Positions 1 through 10,782 of a stretch of 64,000 nucleotides of DNA are shown piece by piece. The DNA is from Luscinia megarhynchos (Eukaryota > Chordata > Aves > Passeriformes > Turdidae), in the NCBI GenBank assembly GCA_034336665.1, contig JAPFBE010000033.1, positions 2,356,001 to 2,420,000 on the forward strand, read 5' to 3'. The notes under the pieces were generated by a model. That model saw nothing but the letters and a program-made list of their open reading frames with translations. It searched no databases and was not told the DNA's origin. The position numbers and the translations under genes were made by a program. How positions within the stretch are numbered: the first letter of the stretch is position 1; the number at the start of each line of letters is the position of its first letter.

Positions 1-1072
1 GACCACACTGACGAATTACTTGTGTTACCGTGCCTTGTAATTTTCTAGCTAGAATTCTATCCTTTAAATAATTGTATAGGGCGTCCATTCCCCAATGTCT
101 TTTCTCATGTTCTTTTAGCACTAATGACTACAGCAAGTAAGAAGGTACTACAATTTTTCCTTCTTTTGTTACAGCCCACCCTTCCCGGTTATAAATGGCT
201 TCTTCTTCCTTAATAAGTTTTTTATCCTTTTTGTTATATACTGGCTTACCTTCAATAGAGATCTTTCCATCTGGAATTAATGTTGCCTCGACTATTTCAT
301 TGGGTACCTCACCTTTGGCTGCGTCTTTTGCATCTCTGTTCACCAGCATATTTCCTTCTTCAAATTCTGAGCTCACTTTTTGGTGTGCCTCGATGTGCAT
401 AATAGTTACCTTTTCAGGTAACTAAACTGCATCTAATAGTTTTAGTATTTCTTGTCCGTGGTTAATAATTTTCTCTTGTGAATTCAGCAGTCCTCTTTCT
501 TTCCAAGTACCTTTGTGTGCATGAACCACTCCAAATGCATACCTTGAGTCTGTATAAATGTTGATTTCTTTTCCTTTTGCCAGTTCTAAAGCCTGGGTTA
601 AGGCAATTATTTCAGCTTTTTGTGCAGAGGTGTTTGTTGGTAATCGTCCAGACTCTATTACCTCTCTACTTGTGGTAACCGCATACCAGCATGTCTTTTT
701 CCACTGATGATATAGCTGCTCCCATCAGTGAAACAGCTCTCAGCATCCTCGAGAGGGGTGTCCTTCAGATGCGAGGGACTGGAATAGGAGGCTTCAGTGG
801 TCTCCAGGCAGTCATGGATCACTGGTTCTCTCCTACTCCTGCTGAGGAAAGAAGGTGGGTTCACAGTGTTAGTTACCACAATTTCAACATCATCTTGTTC
901 TACCTGTATGGCCTGGTACTTTAGAAATCTTTGTGGGGAAAGTCAATGTCCCCCTTTCGCCTCCAGGACTGCAGACACTGTGTGGGATACTAGCACGGTC
1001 ATCTTCTGGCCTAGGGTGAATTTGTGTGCCTCTTGGATGCTCACTGCTACTGCTGCAACAGATCTGAGGCAC
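1..1072 (-). pseudogene. pol: ERV1 pol remnant: RNase H and integrase N-terminus
   Basis: This is the 3' half of a gammaretrovirus-like pol gene, read right to left and cut by the window start. The RNase H catalytic motif TDSRYAF is encoded at 533-553. The end of RNase H and the linker to integrase lie at 128-400, and the integrase zinc-binding start (HEKRH) at about 80-125. Text typical of the RT/RNase H junction (KFTLGQKMTVLVSHTVSA) is read at about 960-1030. Stops and frame changes, for example one just after position 930, show it is dead. It continues the RT at 2482-4060; the two parts are separated only by the LTR at 1078-2476. Confidence 0.9.
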
Positions 1073-1077
1073 CCTGG

Positions 1078-2476
1078 TGTGCTGGTTCCACGTGGAAGGG
1101 TGGGGGGCAGAGTCACCTGTGGGAAAAGGGGGGCGGTCCCCTCTCTGAGAGCTTCCCCTGTGGGATGCGGGGACCAGTTGGAGGGCTGATTTGGTGGTTG
1201 GCATCCCTGGTGGCCAATAAGAGAGTTGTTTCATTTTCATAAATCACATTGGTGGGGGGTGGGCCGCTCTCTTTCAGCTTCCGGCCTCCCTGGAGGTGCA
1301 GTGGCCTCTGGCCGGAGCCCCGGCCCCCCAGCCCAGCTCCGGGCTCGGCCTCGGCATCGGTCCAAGCACCCCGGCCCGGCACCCTGGCCCGGCACTGGCT
1401 TTGCGGGGAGGCCCTGGCCTGGCCCCAGCTTGGCTCGGTGGGGCCGCAGCTCAGCTCACTGGCTCCGGGCTTGGCCCCGGCCCCGGCTCCGCGCGGCTCC
1501 TGGCTCTGCTCGGCTTGGCTCGGCTCGGCTCAACTCCCCTCTCCACGTGACATGGCCGGGCGGCGGATGGGGCAGCCACCAAAGGCTCTCCCTTCCTCCT
1601 GCCCCCTCCCCATTCTGAGAAGAGAGGCCCCACATGATCCACGTGGCTCAGAGTTTTTCCAGTAACGGCCTGGCCAAGCTTCTTCACGTCCTGGATGCAA
1701 CTTTAACCCTTTTAATGCCTGGATAAGATTCTCAATCTCCTGAGCTCCCCTGAATGATAAGAAATAAAGCATGGAGTCTACAGAAGTCAGCGGAATGAAG
1801 ATAAAGTTCCTGATGGGAAGAGATTGAAAAGATGCAACTGATGAGTAACTGAAAACCTTTTTTGTGGGGCTATAAGGGGACTGTGACTACACTAAAATTC
1901 CTTTAAACTGTGAAATATACTTGGGGAGGTTTAAGTGCTTGTAAAGAAGACCTTTTTGCTTTGAGGAAATGGGACTCTCTGTTTTGGGACTGGAAATATG
2001 GACAGAGACATTTAATAGAAAAAGAGATGAAGAGAAATGTGTCTTCCAGCAGCTTGCCTTTAAAAGTGGTACCCCAAGTGTGTAACATAACCCATAGCAC
2101 ATCTCTGGAAGGACTGTGGAGATGGGAGGAGAGTCATAATCTGCAATATTTCCCGGGTGGATGTAGATTGCAAAAGTGAGACACCCCCTAAGCCTAAACC
2201 AAAAAAGGGATTTTTCTCTCTAGAGTGAACTGAAATGATTATTTAAGTAGATAACTGACTGAAGTGTTTTCTGTATGTTGTTGTTAAGAAATGTGGAATG
2301 AAGGGAGGGGGAGGAGGGAATAATCTAGAAATCTTATTCTGAATTCTTTTGTGTTATTAATAAATTTCTTCTTATACCCTTTTAAGTTTTAAGCCTGCCT
2401 TGTCTCTGCTCCTAAATCCTATCTCCAAAGGAAACTAAATATATTAAAACTGGCAAACCGAAGTCACAACGTGACA
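1078..2476 (+). mobile_element. Solo LTR, 1.4 kb, inserted in ERV1 pol
   Basis: The segment begins TGTGCTGG, ends CGTGACA and is flanked by the 5-bp duplication CCTGG (1073-1077 and 2477-2481). Removing it rejoins the pol reading between the conserved WPG and CLR residues, so the boundaries are firm. A poly(A) signal AATAAA at about 2358 near the right end gives plus orientation. The stretch 1290-1545 is very GC-rich, with repeated CTCGGCT and CCCGG units, and probably is U3 promoter sequence. The open frames there are composition artefacts. A 5-bp duplication suggests an ERVL-like integrase, but no internal sequence is left to prove it. Confidence 0.88.
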
Positions 2477-2481
2477 CCTGG

Positions 2482-4060
2482 CCACCCATTGGCTGCCATG
2501 TCCAGCTGTTTGGAGAGGTAGGCAACTGCCCTCCGGTACGGCCCCAGGTCTTGTGCTAGTACTCCCAGAGCAATCACTTGTTTTTCATGAGAAAACAGAA
2601 AAAATTGTTTACTCACATCTGGAAGTCCCAGGGGTGTAGCTGACATAAGAGCCTTCTTTAGTTGGTTGAAGGCTGGTGTTGCTTCTGTTGTCCACTGAAG
2701 ATCCCTGCTCCCTTCCGTGATTAAGGCATACAGGGGTTTAACGAACAATTCATAATTATAAATCCACAGTCTACACTACCCTGTCATGCCTAGAAAGGTT
2801 CTCAGTTCTTTTACTGTCTGGGGTTTTGGGGTTTGGCATATTGCTTCCTTGCGTTCTTGCCCCAAGGTCCTTTGTCCAGCACTTCCTTCATAGCCCAGGT
2901 AAATAGTTGTTTGTTTCACCATCTGGGCTTTTTTTGGGATACCCGATACCCCTGCAGGCACAAAAAGTTTAGGAGGCTTACTGTCCAATCCACACATTCC
3001 TCTTGGGTCCAGGTGGCTATTAAGAGGTCATTCACGTACTGAAGCAGCTGTCCTTCTCCTGATGGGGGTTCCCAAGACTCCAAATCTTTTGCCAGCTGTT
3101 CTCCAAATATGGTAGGGGAGTTCTTGAACCCCTGGGGTAGTACACACCATGTGAGTTGAGTTTTACGTCCAGTTTTTGGAATTCTCCCATTCAAATGCAA
3201 AAATTTTCTGGCGGGCTTCATGGAGAGGGAGGCAAAAGAAAGCATCCTTCAAATCTAAAACAGTAAACCAGGTTAGTTCAGATGTTAAATGAGTTAACAA
3301 GGTGTAGGGGTTAGCAACCACTGGGTATAAATCTTCAGTTATCTTATTAACAGCTCTTAAATCTTGTACTAACCTGTATGATCCATCAGGCTTTTTCAGG
3401 GGCAAAATAGGAGTATTGAAATCAGATTGACACTCTTTTAATAGTCCTATTGGCAAAAAGTTTTGAATGATTTTGCTAATTCCTTCTCTGTCTTCCCTTT
3501 TCGAGGGATATTGTTTGACCCTTACTGATTGTTCTCCTTCTTTAAGCCAGATTTGTACTGATAGATCATTCTTTGCTTTCCCTGGTATATTAGAGGCCTG
3601 CACCCCAGGGAACACCTGATCTGTTATTTTCTCAATAATTTCTTCTTCATTTTCAACTTCAATTTTTTTGGTTATTAGCATTAAGCTTAACAGTTCCACA
3701 TATTGTTGGTCTTTTGCCTCCAAACTAATTTCTCAGTCTTTAAATGTTATCTTTGCTTCCAGCTGCTCTAGCAGATCCCTGCCCAAAAGTGCAGATGGAG
3801 CTTTAGGCATATACAAAAATCGATGAATTCCCCACTGTTTTCCCAATTAATACTTTAATGGTTTGCAAAAATATGCTTTTTCAGGTAAGGCAGTCGCCCC
3901 CTTTACTACAACATAATCATTTGTTATGGGTATCAGGGCCTTGTTTAACACCGAATATGTTGCCCCTGTGCCTACTAAAAATTTCACCTTTTTTCCATTG
4001 TTCCCTAGTTTGATTATAACCAGAGGGTCCTCTAGGGTAGGGTCCTCTGGTCCCCTTTAG
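2482..4060 (-). pseudogene. pol: ERV1 pol remnant: protease and reverse transcriptase
   Basis: Gammaretrovirus-like protease and RT, read right to left. RT motifs are clear: the LDLKDAFFCLPL region at 3163-3300, LPQGFKNSPTIFGEQL at about 3110-3160, and the connection region ending AYLSKQLD...GWPG at 2482-2540. The active-site box at 3027-3038 reads YVND, so one catalytic Asp is Asn. In the protease (3724-4040) the active-site triad reads GTG instead of DTG at about 3964-3972. At least three frame changes occur across the gene. It lies between gag (4061-5693) and RNase H/integrase (1-1072). Confidence 0.9.
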
Positions 4061-5693
4061 TCTTCCTTTAATTGAGCCACCAACACCTCCCCTTTTTGGT
4101 TATTTTTTTTCTGTTTGTCACCCCTTCTTAGTTCTGGACACTGGTTTTCCAGTGCCCAAATTTCTTGCAAAAGTAACACTGTTTTTTTTCCAGTCGGGAT
4201 GGTCCTTGTTTTGGGGGACCATGCTCACGTTTCCATTTTACATTTTCCTGTATTATTGCTACTAGTTTCTTTGTCCCTGGTTTGCACCCCTCTTCCTGAT
4301 TGCTGAAAACTCTCCATGCCTCATCTAGCAAAGTCTGCAAGTTCCAACTTGCTGGGCCCCGCATTTTCTGGAGCTTTCACCTGATGTCACTTGTAGATTG
4401 CCCTAAAAACAAGTTTACCAATTGTTGTATTCCCTCATCAAATTCAGGATCCAGGGTGGTGTGTCCACGCATTCCCTCTCGCAACTGGTCTAGAAATTCA
4501 GAAGGAGTTTGTGAGGAATTCTGTTTAATAGCATAAAGGGCTGACCAGTTTATAGTTCTAGGAATTGCTCTTTCCAGTCCCTTTATTATCAATTCCTGAT
4601 ATTTTGCTAGCCGTGATCTTCCCTCTGGCCTATTAGCATTCCAACCCGGGTCCTGAAGGGGAAATACATCCTTAACATCATCCTGTGTTATTCTACAATC
4701 ATCCTCAGCGTGATCTTTAGCCACCTTTAAAACCATCTGCCTCTCTGATTCTGTTAAGGAATCAAGTAGTATCTGAATGTCAGTCCAATCAGGCCTATGT
4801 TGTTTAACCATAAATTTCATCCTTTTAGCAACACTTAGTGGGTCAACCCGATAACTTTTAGCAATCTTTTCCCAGGAATCTAAATCCCAGGCAGTAAAGG
4901 GGACTCTGACTAACACTGTCTCCCCCTCAGAGGTGGCTGTTTCCCTTAAAGGGGCTTGTACGGCCTCTCATTTTTCTTCGGATCTTTGATGCTATAGGAC
5001 GCTGTAGGGAGAGTTCTTCCTCCTCACGATAACTGGAGGGTAAGGGTGGATACAGTTGGGTTGGCTCCTGTGGCTTGGGAATTGGGGGAGGAGACTCCCA
5101 TATTAATTACTGTTCTCTCAAGTGAGGATGAAGCAGGGGATGAAGCAGTGGTAAAACCCGAAGTTGATGACAATTCCAAATCTGCTTCCCCTACCACCCT
5201 TCCCCTTCCTTATCTTTTAGGGGGTGGTCTAAGCAATTCCTCTGTCTCCACTTCTTGAGTCTCCATGCAATATACCTTGTCAGGATGTGTACACTTTTGA
5301 TTTATTGAGCATGTGCTGCAGCACCTCTTGGGTTTTTCCTTATTAACTTTATTATCTTTCTCGAGAGCCAGCAGTAAAGGGTCAGAGGGTGGTCCTTTGC
5401 CACTCGGCGTGATTCCTAACGGTGAAAAACATGTCAGCATAAGTAACTTCATGTCACTTCTGCTCATGCCTAAGGAAAAGCATCCTCTGTACCAAAGTGT
5501 TATAGTCCAACATCCCTAAGGGGGGCCACTTCGCCCCCTCCTCAAGTTTATAAAGTGGCCACCACTGTGTGCACAACTTCATAAGCTCTCTTTTAGTTTC
5601 TGTATCCTTATGATCTACCAGCTCTTTCCAATGTGCCAAAACACATCCTAAAGGACGACCTTTAGGAACCTCTTTGCTTTCACTTACCCCCAT
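4061..5693 (-). pseudogene. gag: ERV1 gag remnant (matrix, capsid, nucleocapsid)
   Basis: Gammaretrovirus-type gag. The start ATG at 5693 is followed by Gly (MGVSESK), as expected for a myristoylated matrix protein. Matrix spans 5454-5693, a Pro-rich linker about 4920-5450 and capsid 4377-4916. In the nucleocapsid (about 4130-4200) one CCHC zinc knuckle starts CYFCKKFGHWK, but a one-base loss puts its last Cys out of frame. Matrix and linker are in different frames. The same gag type recurs at 55851-57330. Confidence 0.88.
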
Positions 5694-6910
5694 GCTGAAA
5701 ATTCCTTTTCTTCTAACGCCTTTTAATTTTATCCTAGCTCTGGAGCTTCACCTGGTAGTAATTTGGTACAAAGATCTTCCACTTATACACTTCTCGGACC
5801 CACAATTCTCCATAAACTACACAATGAAACACAACTCAGAGGCTCCAGTCACTGCCCTCTCTTGGACAGGGAAGTTCCTTTGGCCTGGGATCCCCCTCCC
5901 TGAACCTTCTATTCCTTGGCATATAATTTTATCAGCAAAGGAAAGGGGAAGGGATAAAAGCAACCAACAAAATAAAGAATTAACATTAAAAACCAATGAA
6001 CTAAATCACTTAAAATAACTCTAAGGGACTCTCATATCACAGCTAAACACTCTTAAACACTTTACTCACAAAATTTACACAAAATAACAAATTTGTTCTC
6101 TCCCCCTTTCATTACTAATCATAGGTTGCTAGTAAACCAAACCTCTCTCGTTATACCTAGGGTTAAATATTCACAAAGCTATGCCAAGAATCTATCATAA
6201 TTTGGCCAAGACACAGGTTTTTTGCGGTGAGGGGAAAGCAGCTCTGGGCTCATGTTGCTGCCTCACCCCTGTGCACTTAGAAACTAACCAAGCTTCGTCA
6301 AAATATTACCCTTCACACTAACAATTTTAAAGCCTCACAAACAACTAACTATATTTTTTTCACAAATCCACAATTCTTCTGCTTAGATAGTCAAAATACA
6401 CACACAGAGCTTAGCTCACACAATTCAAGCATAAAACTGGAGCCACCACTGCTCCTGTACCACAACAATATTGGCAACAATGTTATTACTGCTGCCCGAA
6501 CTCCGTCGACCCACTACTGCACGAGCTCTACTTCCTGAGGCCATGACCGGCCCACTGCTACTCCCCTGCTACAGGGCAAGTGTTCCTGGTGCTGTTACCA
6601 GCCCCACCTGGAACACAAACCACTACCGAATTCTGCGGAAACTTACAAACAAATCCACTTCAGGCTTTTTCACTTTGTGCTCGATGTCTTGCAGCGTCTT
6701 ACCTGTTTGCCTCTCTTACAGGTACCTGTCTATAATTTTCAAACATACCTTTTTGTCCGTATTTCCGGCAGTTCTAGTTCTGCTCCCTGGGGTAACAGTG
6801 AGGAAAAGGAGTCCTCTTCCTAGGAAGATCCCAGGTGGGCGCCCTAGAGACATCCCGAACTCCGTTGGCCCCTCGGCCAGAAACAACAGTGCCCCACCAG
6901 ACTCGCCAAC
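5694..6910 (-). other. ERV1 5' leader with candidate primer-binding site
   Basis: Untranslated leader between the candidate 5' LTR and the gag start. The bases next to the LTR edge read, on the minus strand, TTGGCGAGTCTGGTGGGG (about 6892-6909). This has the TGG start expected of a primer-binding site, but I cannot match it to a named tRNA. A related motif (CCGAACTCCGT) occurs at about 6495 and 6857. No coding sequence is recognised in these 1.2 kb. Confidence 0.5.
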
Positions 6911-7560
6911 TGATTTACTAAAGTAAGAGTATTGGTCTAATACTGATACTCATCTGTGACAGACAAAAGACTCTCTAACAATTTAAAGTTAGAAATCATA
7001 TGTTTATTCAGTGCTGGTCAGCAGCGTGAGGTACTCTTCTAATACGCACTGCAAAATCACAGGTGATCACAGAGTATTTATTGACAAAGGATTCAAACAA
7101 ATACATATTCATAATAACAGCCCCTCCAATCTTCCGATTCTTATGGCAATTAGCTTGAATCTCTATTAAGCATGCGTGATTGACTTCTTAAATTAAGTCT
7201 GGGGTCATTTTCCTGGGGAGGGGTCTTAAAAGGAGGAAGTAAGGCGAGTCTTCCTCACCCTAAACTCTTGATCTTTTCTATTAATGACAATGCAAAGGAT
7301 TTCTGGGGATAGTCCAATTTTTTAAAGAATGGATTTTTGTTTGCATCATCTATGTTTCTTTGGGTCTGCTCACTAGTTTCATCTTTTCTCATTGTAAGCT
7401 CAGCTGAGCAAACATAAAATGACAGACAATCAATTATTTAAGTTTCAGATAACTAGTCCCTTCTAACTTCTAACTTTTAATTATTTTCAGCAAGGTAACT
7501 AAAATCCTAATTTTCTAAGATTAGTGTTTCAACTGGAATTGCTGGACACCTAGGCAGGGC
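6911..7560 (-). mobile_element. Candidate 5' LTR of the ERV1 provirus
   Basis: The left edge TGATTTACTA directly abuts the candidate primer-binding site, as a 5' LTR should. Minus-strand AATAAA signals are present at about 6999 and 7072. I could not fix the right edge: no matching 3' LTR is in the window and no target duplication was found, so 7560 is approximate. Confidence 0.45.
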
Positions 7561-9350
7561 GGGGGGTGTGGGGCTACAGCATAGAGAAACCCAGAGCAGT
7601 GCCGAAGAAGTAGCTGTGCCGTAGTTCCCTCCCCACTCTCTGACCTGCCTCGGCTAGCTCCGGGTCAAAGATGGAGGGAGTTTGTCATGGACAAAGCAAA
7701 AGACTAAGGAGGCTCCTTTTCCTGGGTAACGTCCAGCACTTTATTTCTGAACTATGTCCAGGGAGAAAAAGAGAGAACAAAGGCATGGCGGGGATTTTTC
7801 AAACCTTGGCAAGGGGCGGAGGAACTCCAGATCACAACCAATCAGATCCAGCTGGGGGGAAAAGGGGAGGGGGGCAGGGAGGGTTAAACCATATACCAGA
7901 CCATGGGGGAACCACAGGAGAAACCATTTCAGTGCAAAATATAAACCAAAACAGTGAAATACAACCCAGTGGAGATGGGGCAGTGGAGGTCCAGCTCATA
8001 GCAGGGCAGGGAGAGAGGGCCTCAGGATTTCTCTGCACCCGAGCAGATGGTGATAGGCCCCTCTTTTAGTGAGGTAGATTTTAATAAGGTCCCGGGTTAG
8101 TGGCTGCTCTCAAGAGTAGAGGCTCACTCCACAGAAGAAGACAAAGAAGGAGAAGAGCTCTGTTATGACAAGTTCCTTTCCCCAAGCAACAGCAGCTCCG
8201 AGTGTGTCCCCTGAAGCTACAAGAGAGCTAGCAATTGCCCTCCCTCCCCTGCCCTCCTTTTACCAGGGCGCAGCCAACCCTTTGTTTTCTGAAGTACCTA
8301 TAAGTACCAGCAGTCAACCTTTCCCAGCAACTCATGGGGAAAATTCTATAGGTAAGAAGGAACAAAAGAAAAAATACCTAATCCCCAACACCCCTGGTGA
8401 CAGGGTCTCCCAGTGCATGCCAGCAGCCAGCTTTGTCCAGAGAAAAGCCTCCTGCCCCAAGTGAACTGCTGCATGAATCTGTTGACTTGTAGGATGAAAA
8501 ATTGTGCAGTATGTCTGAGTAGGCTTAAAGACAAGGCAAGGAGTGTTGCATGGTAAGACTCTGGGACTGCGCTTTCACTGTGAAGTGAAAAGGAGGCCAG
8601 ATTGCTTTGCGGTGAAATGCTCAATCAGGTACTGACAGGAACTGCTGGAAAATCCCTGTGAAAGAGAAAACAAAGTGACTGACTGTGGGAGTGACCAGGG
8701 ATGTTCTTGCTGTTTTTTGACCTGTGGTGTTACTGCTGGCCATTACAACTAAGGGCAGCAGTGTTGGGGAGGGAATAGAAAAATCTTATGCGTGCCTAGC
8801 AAATAGTTCTGAAACAATAGATGAAATAGAGATGTTGGCATACTTTGACATATCCTAAAGCTCCATGAACTTCTTTATCTGATTTTCCTTCCAAAGACTC
8901 AGTTTCCCCCCCATCGTGCCTTCCCTCTGCAGTAGTCTCAGAGAGATGGCTTTCTCAATTTGGGATCCTATTCTTAAGTAAAATGTTACCCCAAGGAGGA
9001 TCCACAGCATGTGACTCAGGTGGCAACAAAAAGCAAAGACTGTGCAAGAAATTAAATCTTTAAACGAGGCTGCATTTTTGTGGATGGTGAGTGTTTACTT
9101 TGGTAAATTTCAGAACTTCAAATAATGAATAGAAACCTATTGTTTATATTAGTCTAATAATAAATACAGCACTGGCTATGTTACCTGAACAAATCACTCA
9201 TTGCAAGCTGTTTTGTGGCTTCCTGAGATAATTAATAATTCCTGAATTGAAGTTGTCAAATAAGGGGAAATGTTTATATTATGCTAGTATCTAAAGACCC
9301 AATGTGAGCCCATCTCTCCTTAGATTGCCTATGTTTCCAGAACAGGCATG
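7561..9350. other. Unassigned DNA, possibly LTR-derived
   Basis: No gene is recognised. A minus-strand AATAAA lies at about 7740 and the region 7560-8100 is purine- and GC-rich, so an old minus-strand LTR is possible, but no edges or duplication were found. The open frames at 7671-8069 and 8165-8464 have no recognisable domain. Confidence 0.3.
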
Positions 9351-9424
9351 TGTTCTGGTTTAAAAGACGGGTGTCTGCCAAGGAAGGCAGGAGCCTTCCT
9401 GGAATGGAAAAGATGAACTCCTCC
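9351..9424 (-). mobile_element. ERVL-type LTR, left fragment
   Basis: Begins TGTTCTGGTTTAAAAGACGG and closely resembles the starts of the LTRs at 27030 and 38888 (GGTGTCTGCCAAGGAAGGCAG). It stops at 9424, where the ERV 9425-13305 is inserted; the continuation is at 13312. Confidence 0.8.
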
Positions 9425-10045
9425 TGTTGGGGAGGATGTGGCAGGAAAGCCTTAGTTACTGAATTACCATGAAACAATAGAATAGGCCCTGGAGATAATC
9501 CCCTCTTGATTAAACAATGGTCTCGGCCAGAGAGCAACTCAAAAGCTCACAAAAGACTTGCCCCCGCCCATAGATTAGATCTTAGAGTTTAAAATGTAAC
9601 ATACTATGCTAATATCGTGATTCCTATAGGCTCTATGTAAATGCTATAGAATTTGTATCTTGTAGTACATTGGTTAGTGAAAATTAGAATATTCATTATG
9701 GAAGAAGTTTTACTGTATTGCAAACTGGAAATCGCTCTCTTTCCTCCTCTCTCTTCTTTCCCTCTCTTCTCCCACTTCTCTCCCTCTTCTATTACCTCAA
9801 TACCCTTTTATCCCATTACTCTCTCTCCCTCCCATTGCCTCTCTTGCCTCCTCTCTTTCTCCTTTTCTTGCTTTCTCTTCTCCCTTCTTTCTCTCACCCT
9901 TTTACCCTGCTCCGAGCTGCGCCGGGCAACTCCTAGCAGGCTCTTTATAATAAACTGCAGCTGTAACGTTTAGCCTACACAGAGCGTTTGAGTTTTGTTC
10001 CAGCGACCGTCCTTCCCAATGCAAAGTATCCGGGGGACTCCTGCA
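9425..10045 (+). repeat. 5' LTR of the non-autonomous ERV
   Basis: Starts TGTTGGGGAGGATG and ends near CTCCTGCA. It has a long pyrimidine tract (9745-9910), TATAATAAACTGCAG at about 9946 and U5-like sequence to 10045. Pair of 12680-13305. Confidence 0.85.
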
Positions 10046-10073
10046 CCCTCCCACCAAATTTTTTTGCGGCAGA

Positions 10074-10257
10074 TTTTTGGGAAACGGTTGGAGTTAAGCT
10101 CTTTAATCACATTTCCCACCGAGATATGTCTGCGGCAGAACTAGTCCCAGCATGTCGCGCCCTACTTGAGCTGTTTGTAGAAAGAAGCCGGCAGTCCCCA
10201 ACTGCTGTTTTGCCGGGTCCCGCAGCGCCGGTCCACGTGGCCCTGAAGCAGGGGATT
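10074..10257 (+). pseudogene. gag: Gag N-terminal fragment
   Basis: The frame reads FWETVGVKLFNH...LVPACRALLELFVERSR, with the look of a retroviral matrix N-terminus (amphipathic, Leu-rich). It becomes Pro/Ala-rich and stops at 10258-10260. The same frame resumes, still Pro/Ala-rich, after the nested LTR fragment at about 10783, so both pieces probably were one gag. Family assignment is by appearance only. Confidence 0.5.
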
Positions 10258-10289
10258 TAAGGGTTAAATAGAATGAAGAGTAGAACATA

Positions 10290-10782
10290 TGGTGTCAGTT
10301 ACTGTGTGCTTATAAGGAAAGGAATGCACGTTAAGAGACCCCTGATTTATAGATTTTGCTGGGCTTGCAAAAATGAAGGTGGTCCCTCTTCGTAAAAGTG
10401 CAGAGTTAGCAAAATATCACAATCAAGAGACTAAAGCGCATGCGTAGAAAGACAAGGTGAAAAGTTCAACAGTGAGGAAGACTGCTGTTCTTCATCATTT
10501 TCAGCCCACCGACTCATCTAGAGACCACCGACCCAATAAACTACGCAGCCGCAATGAATATGCAACTGATTTCCATACCGAGGGGGGAACAGGCGGGGCA
10601 GATAATCAATATGTATAGGCGATTTAGAATATGCATGAACTTCCTAGATAAATAGAAGATTAGAAATCATGTAAGGTACGCAGGATTTGGGAAGATGCTC
10701 TCCCTCTGCGTCCAGCGTTGAATAAAATACGTACCTACTCCACAACTTTATAGGTTGTGAAGCTTATTTCCGTGCTTCAACC
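10290..10782 (+). repeat. Nested ERVK-like LTR fragment inside gag
   Basis: The right part carries TTGAATAAAATACG (poly(A) signal, about 10720) and a GGTTGTGAAGCTTATTTCCGTGCTTCA-like U5 end, typical in layout of avian ERVK LTRs. It separates two gag pieces that are in the same frame. I could not find a target duplication and the left edge is approximate. Confidence 0.5.

Noticed and set aside
1226..1665. Overlapping GC-rich open frames
   Set aside because: They lie inside the U3 of a solo LTR, in several frames at once, with Pro/Ala/Leu-rich text from simple repeats; composition explains them.
9653..9973. Ser/Leu-rich frames at 9653-9973 and 12913-13233
   Set aside because: They are the two copies of the LTR pyrimidine tract; their similarity comes from the LTRs.
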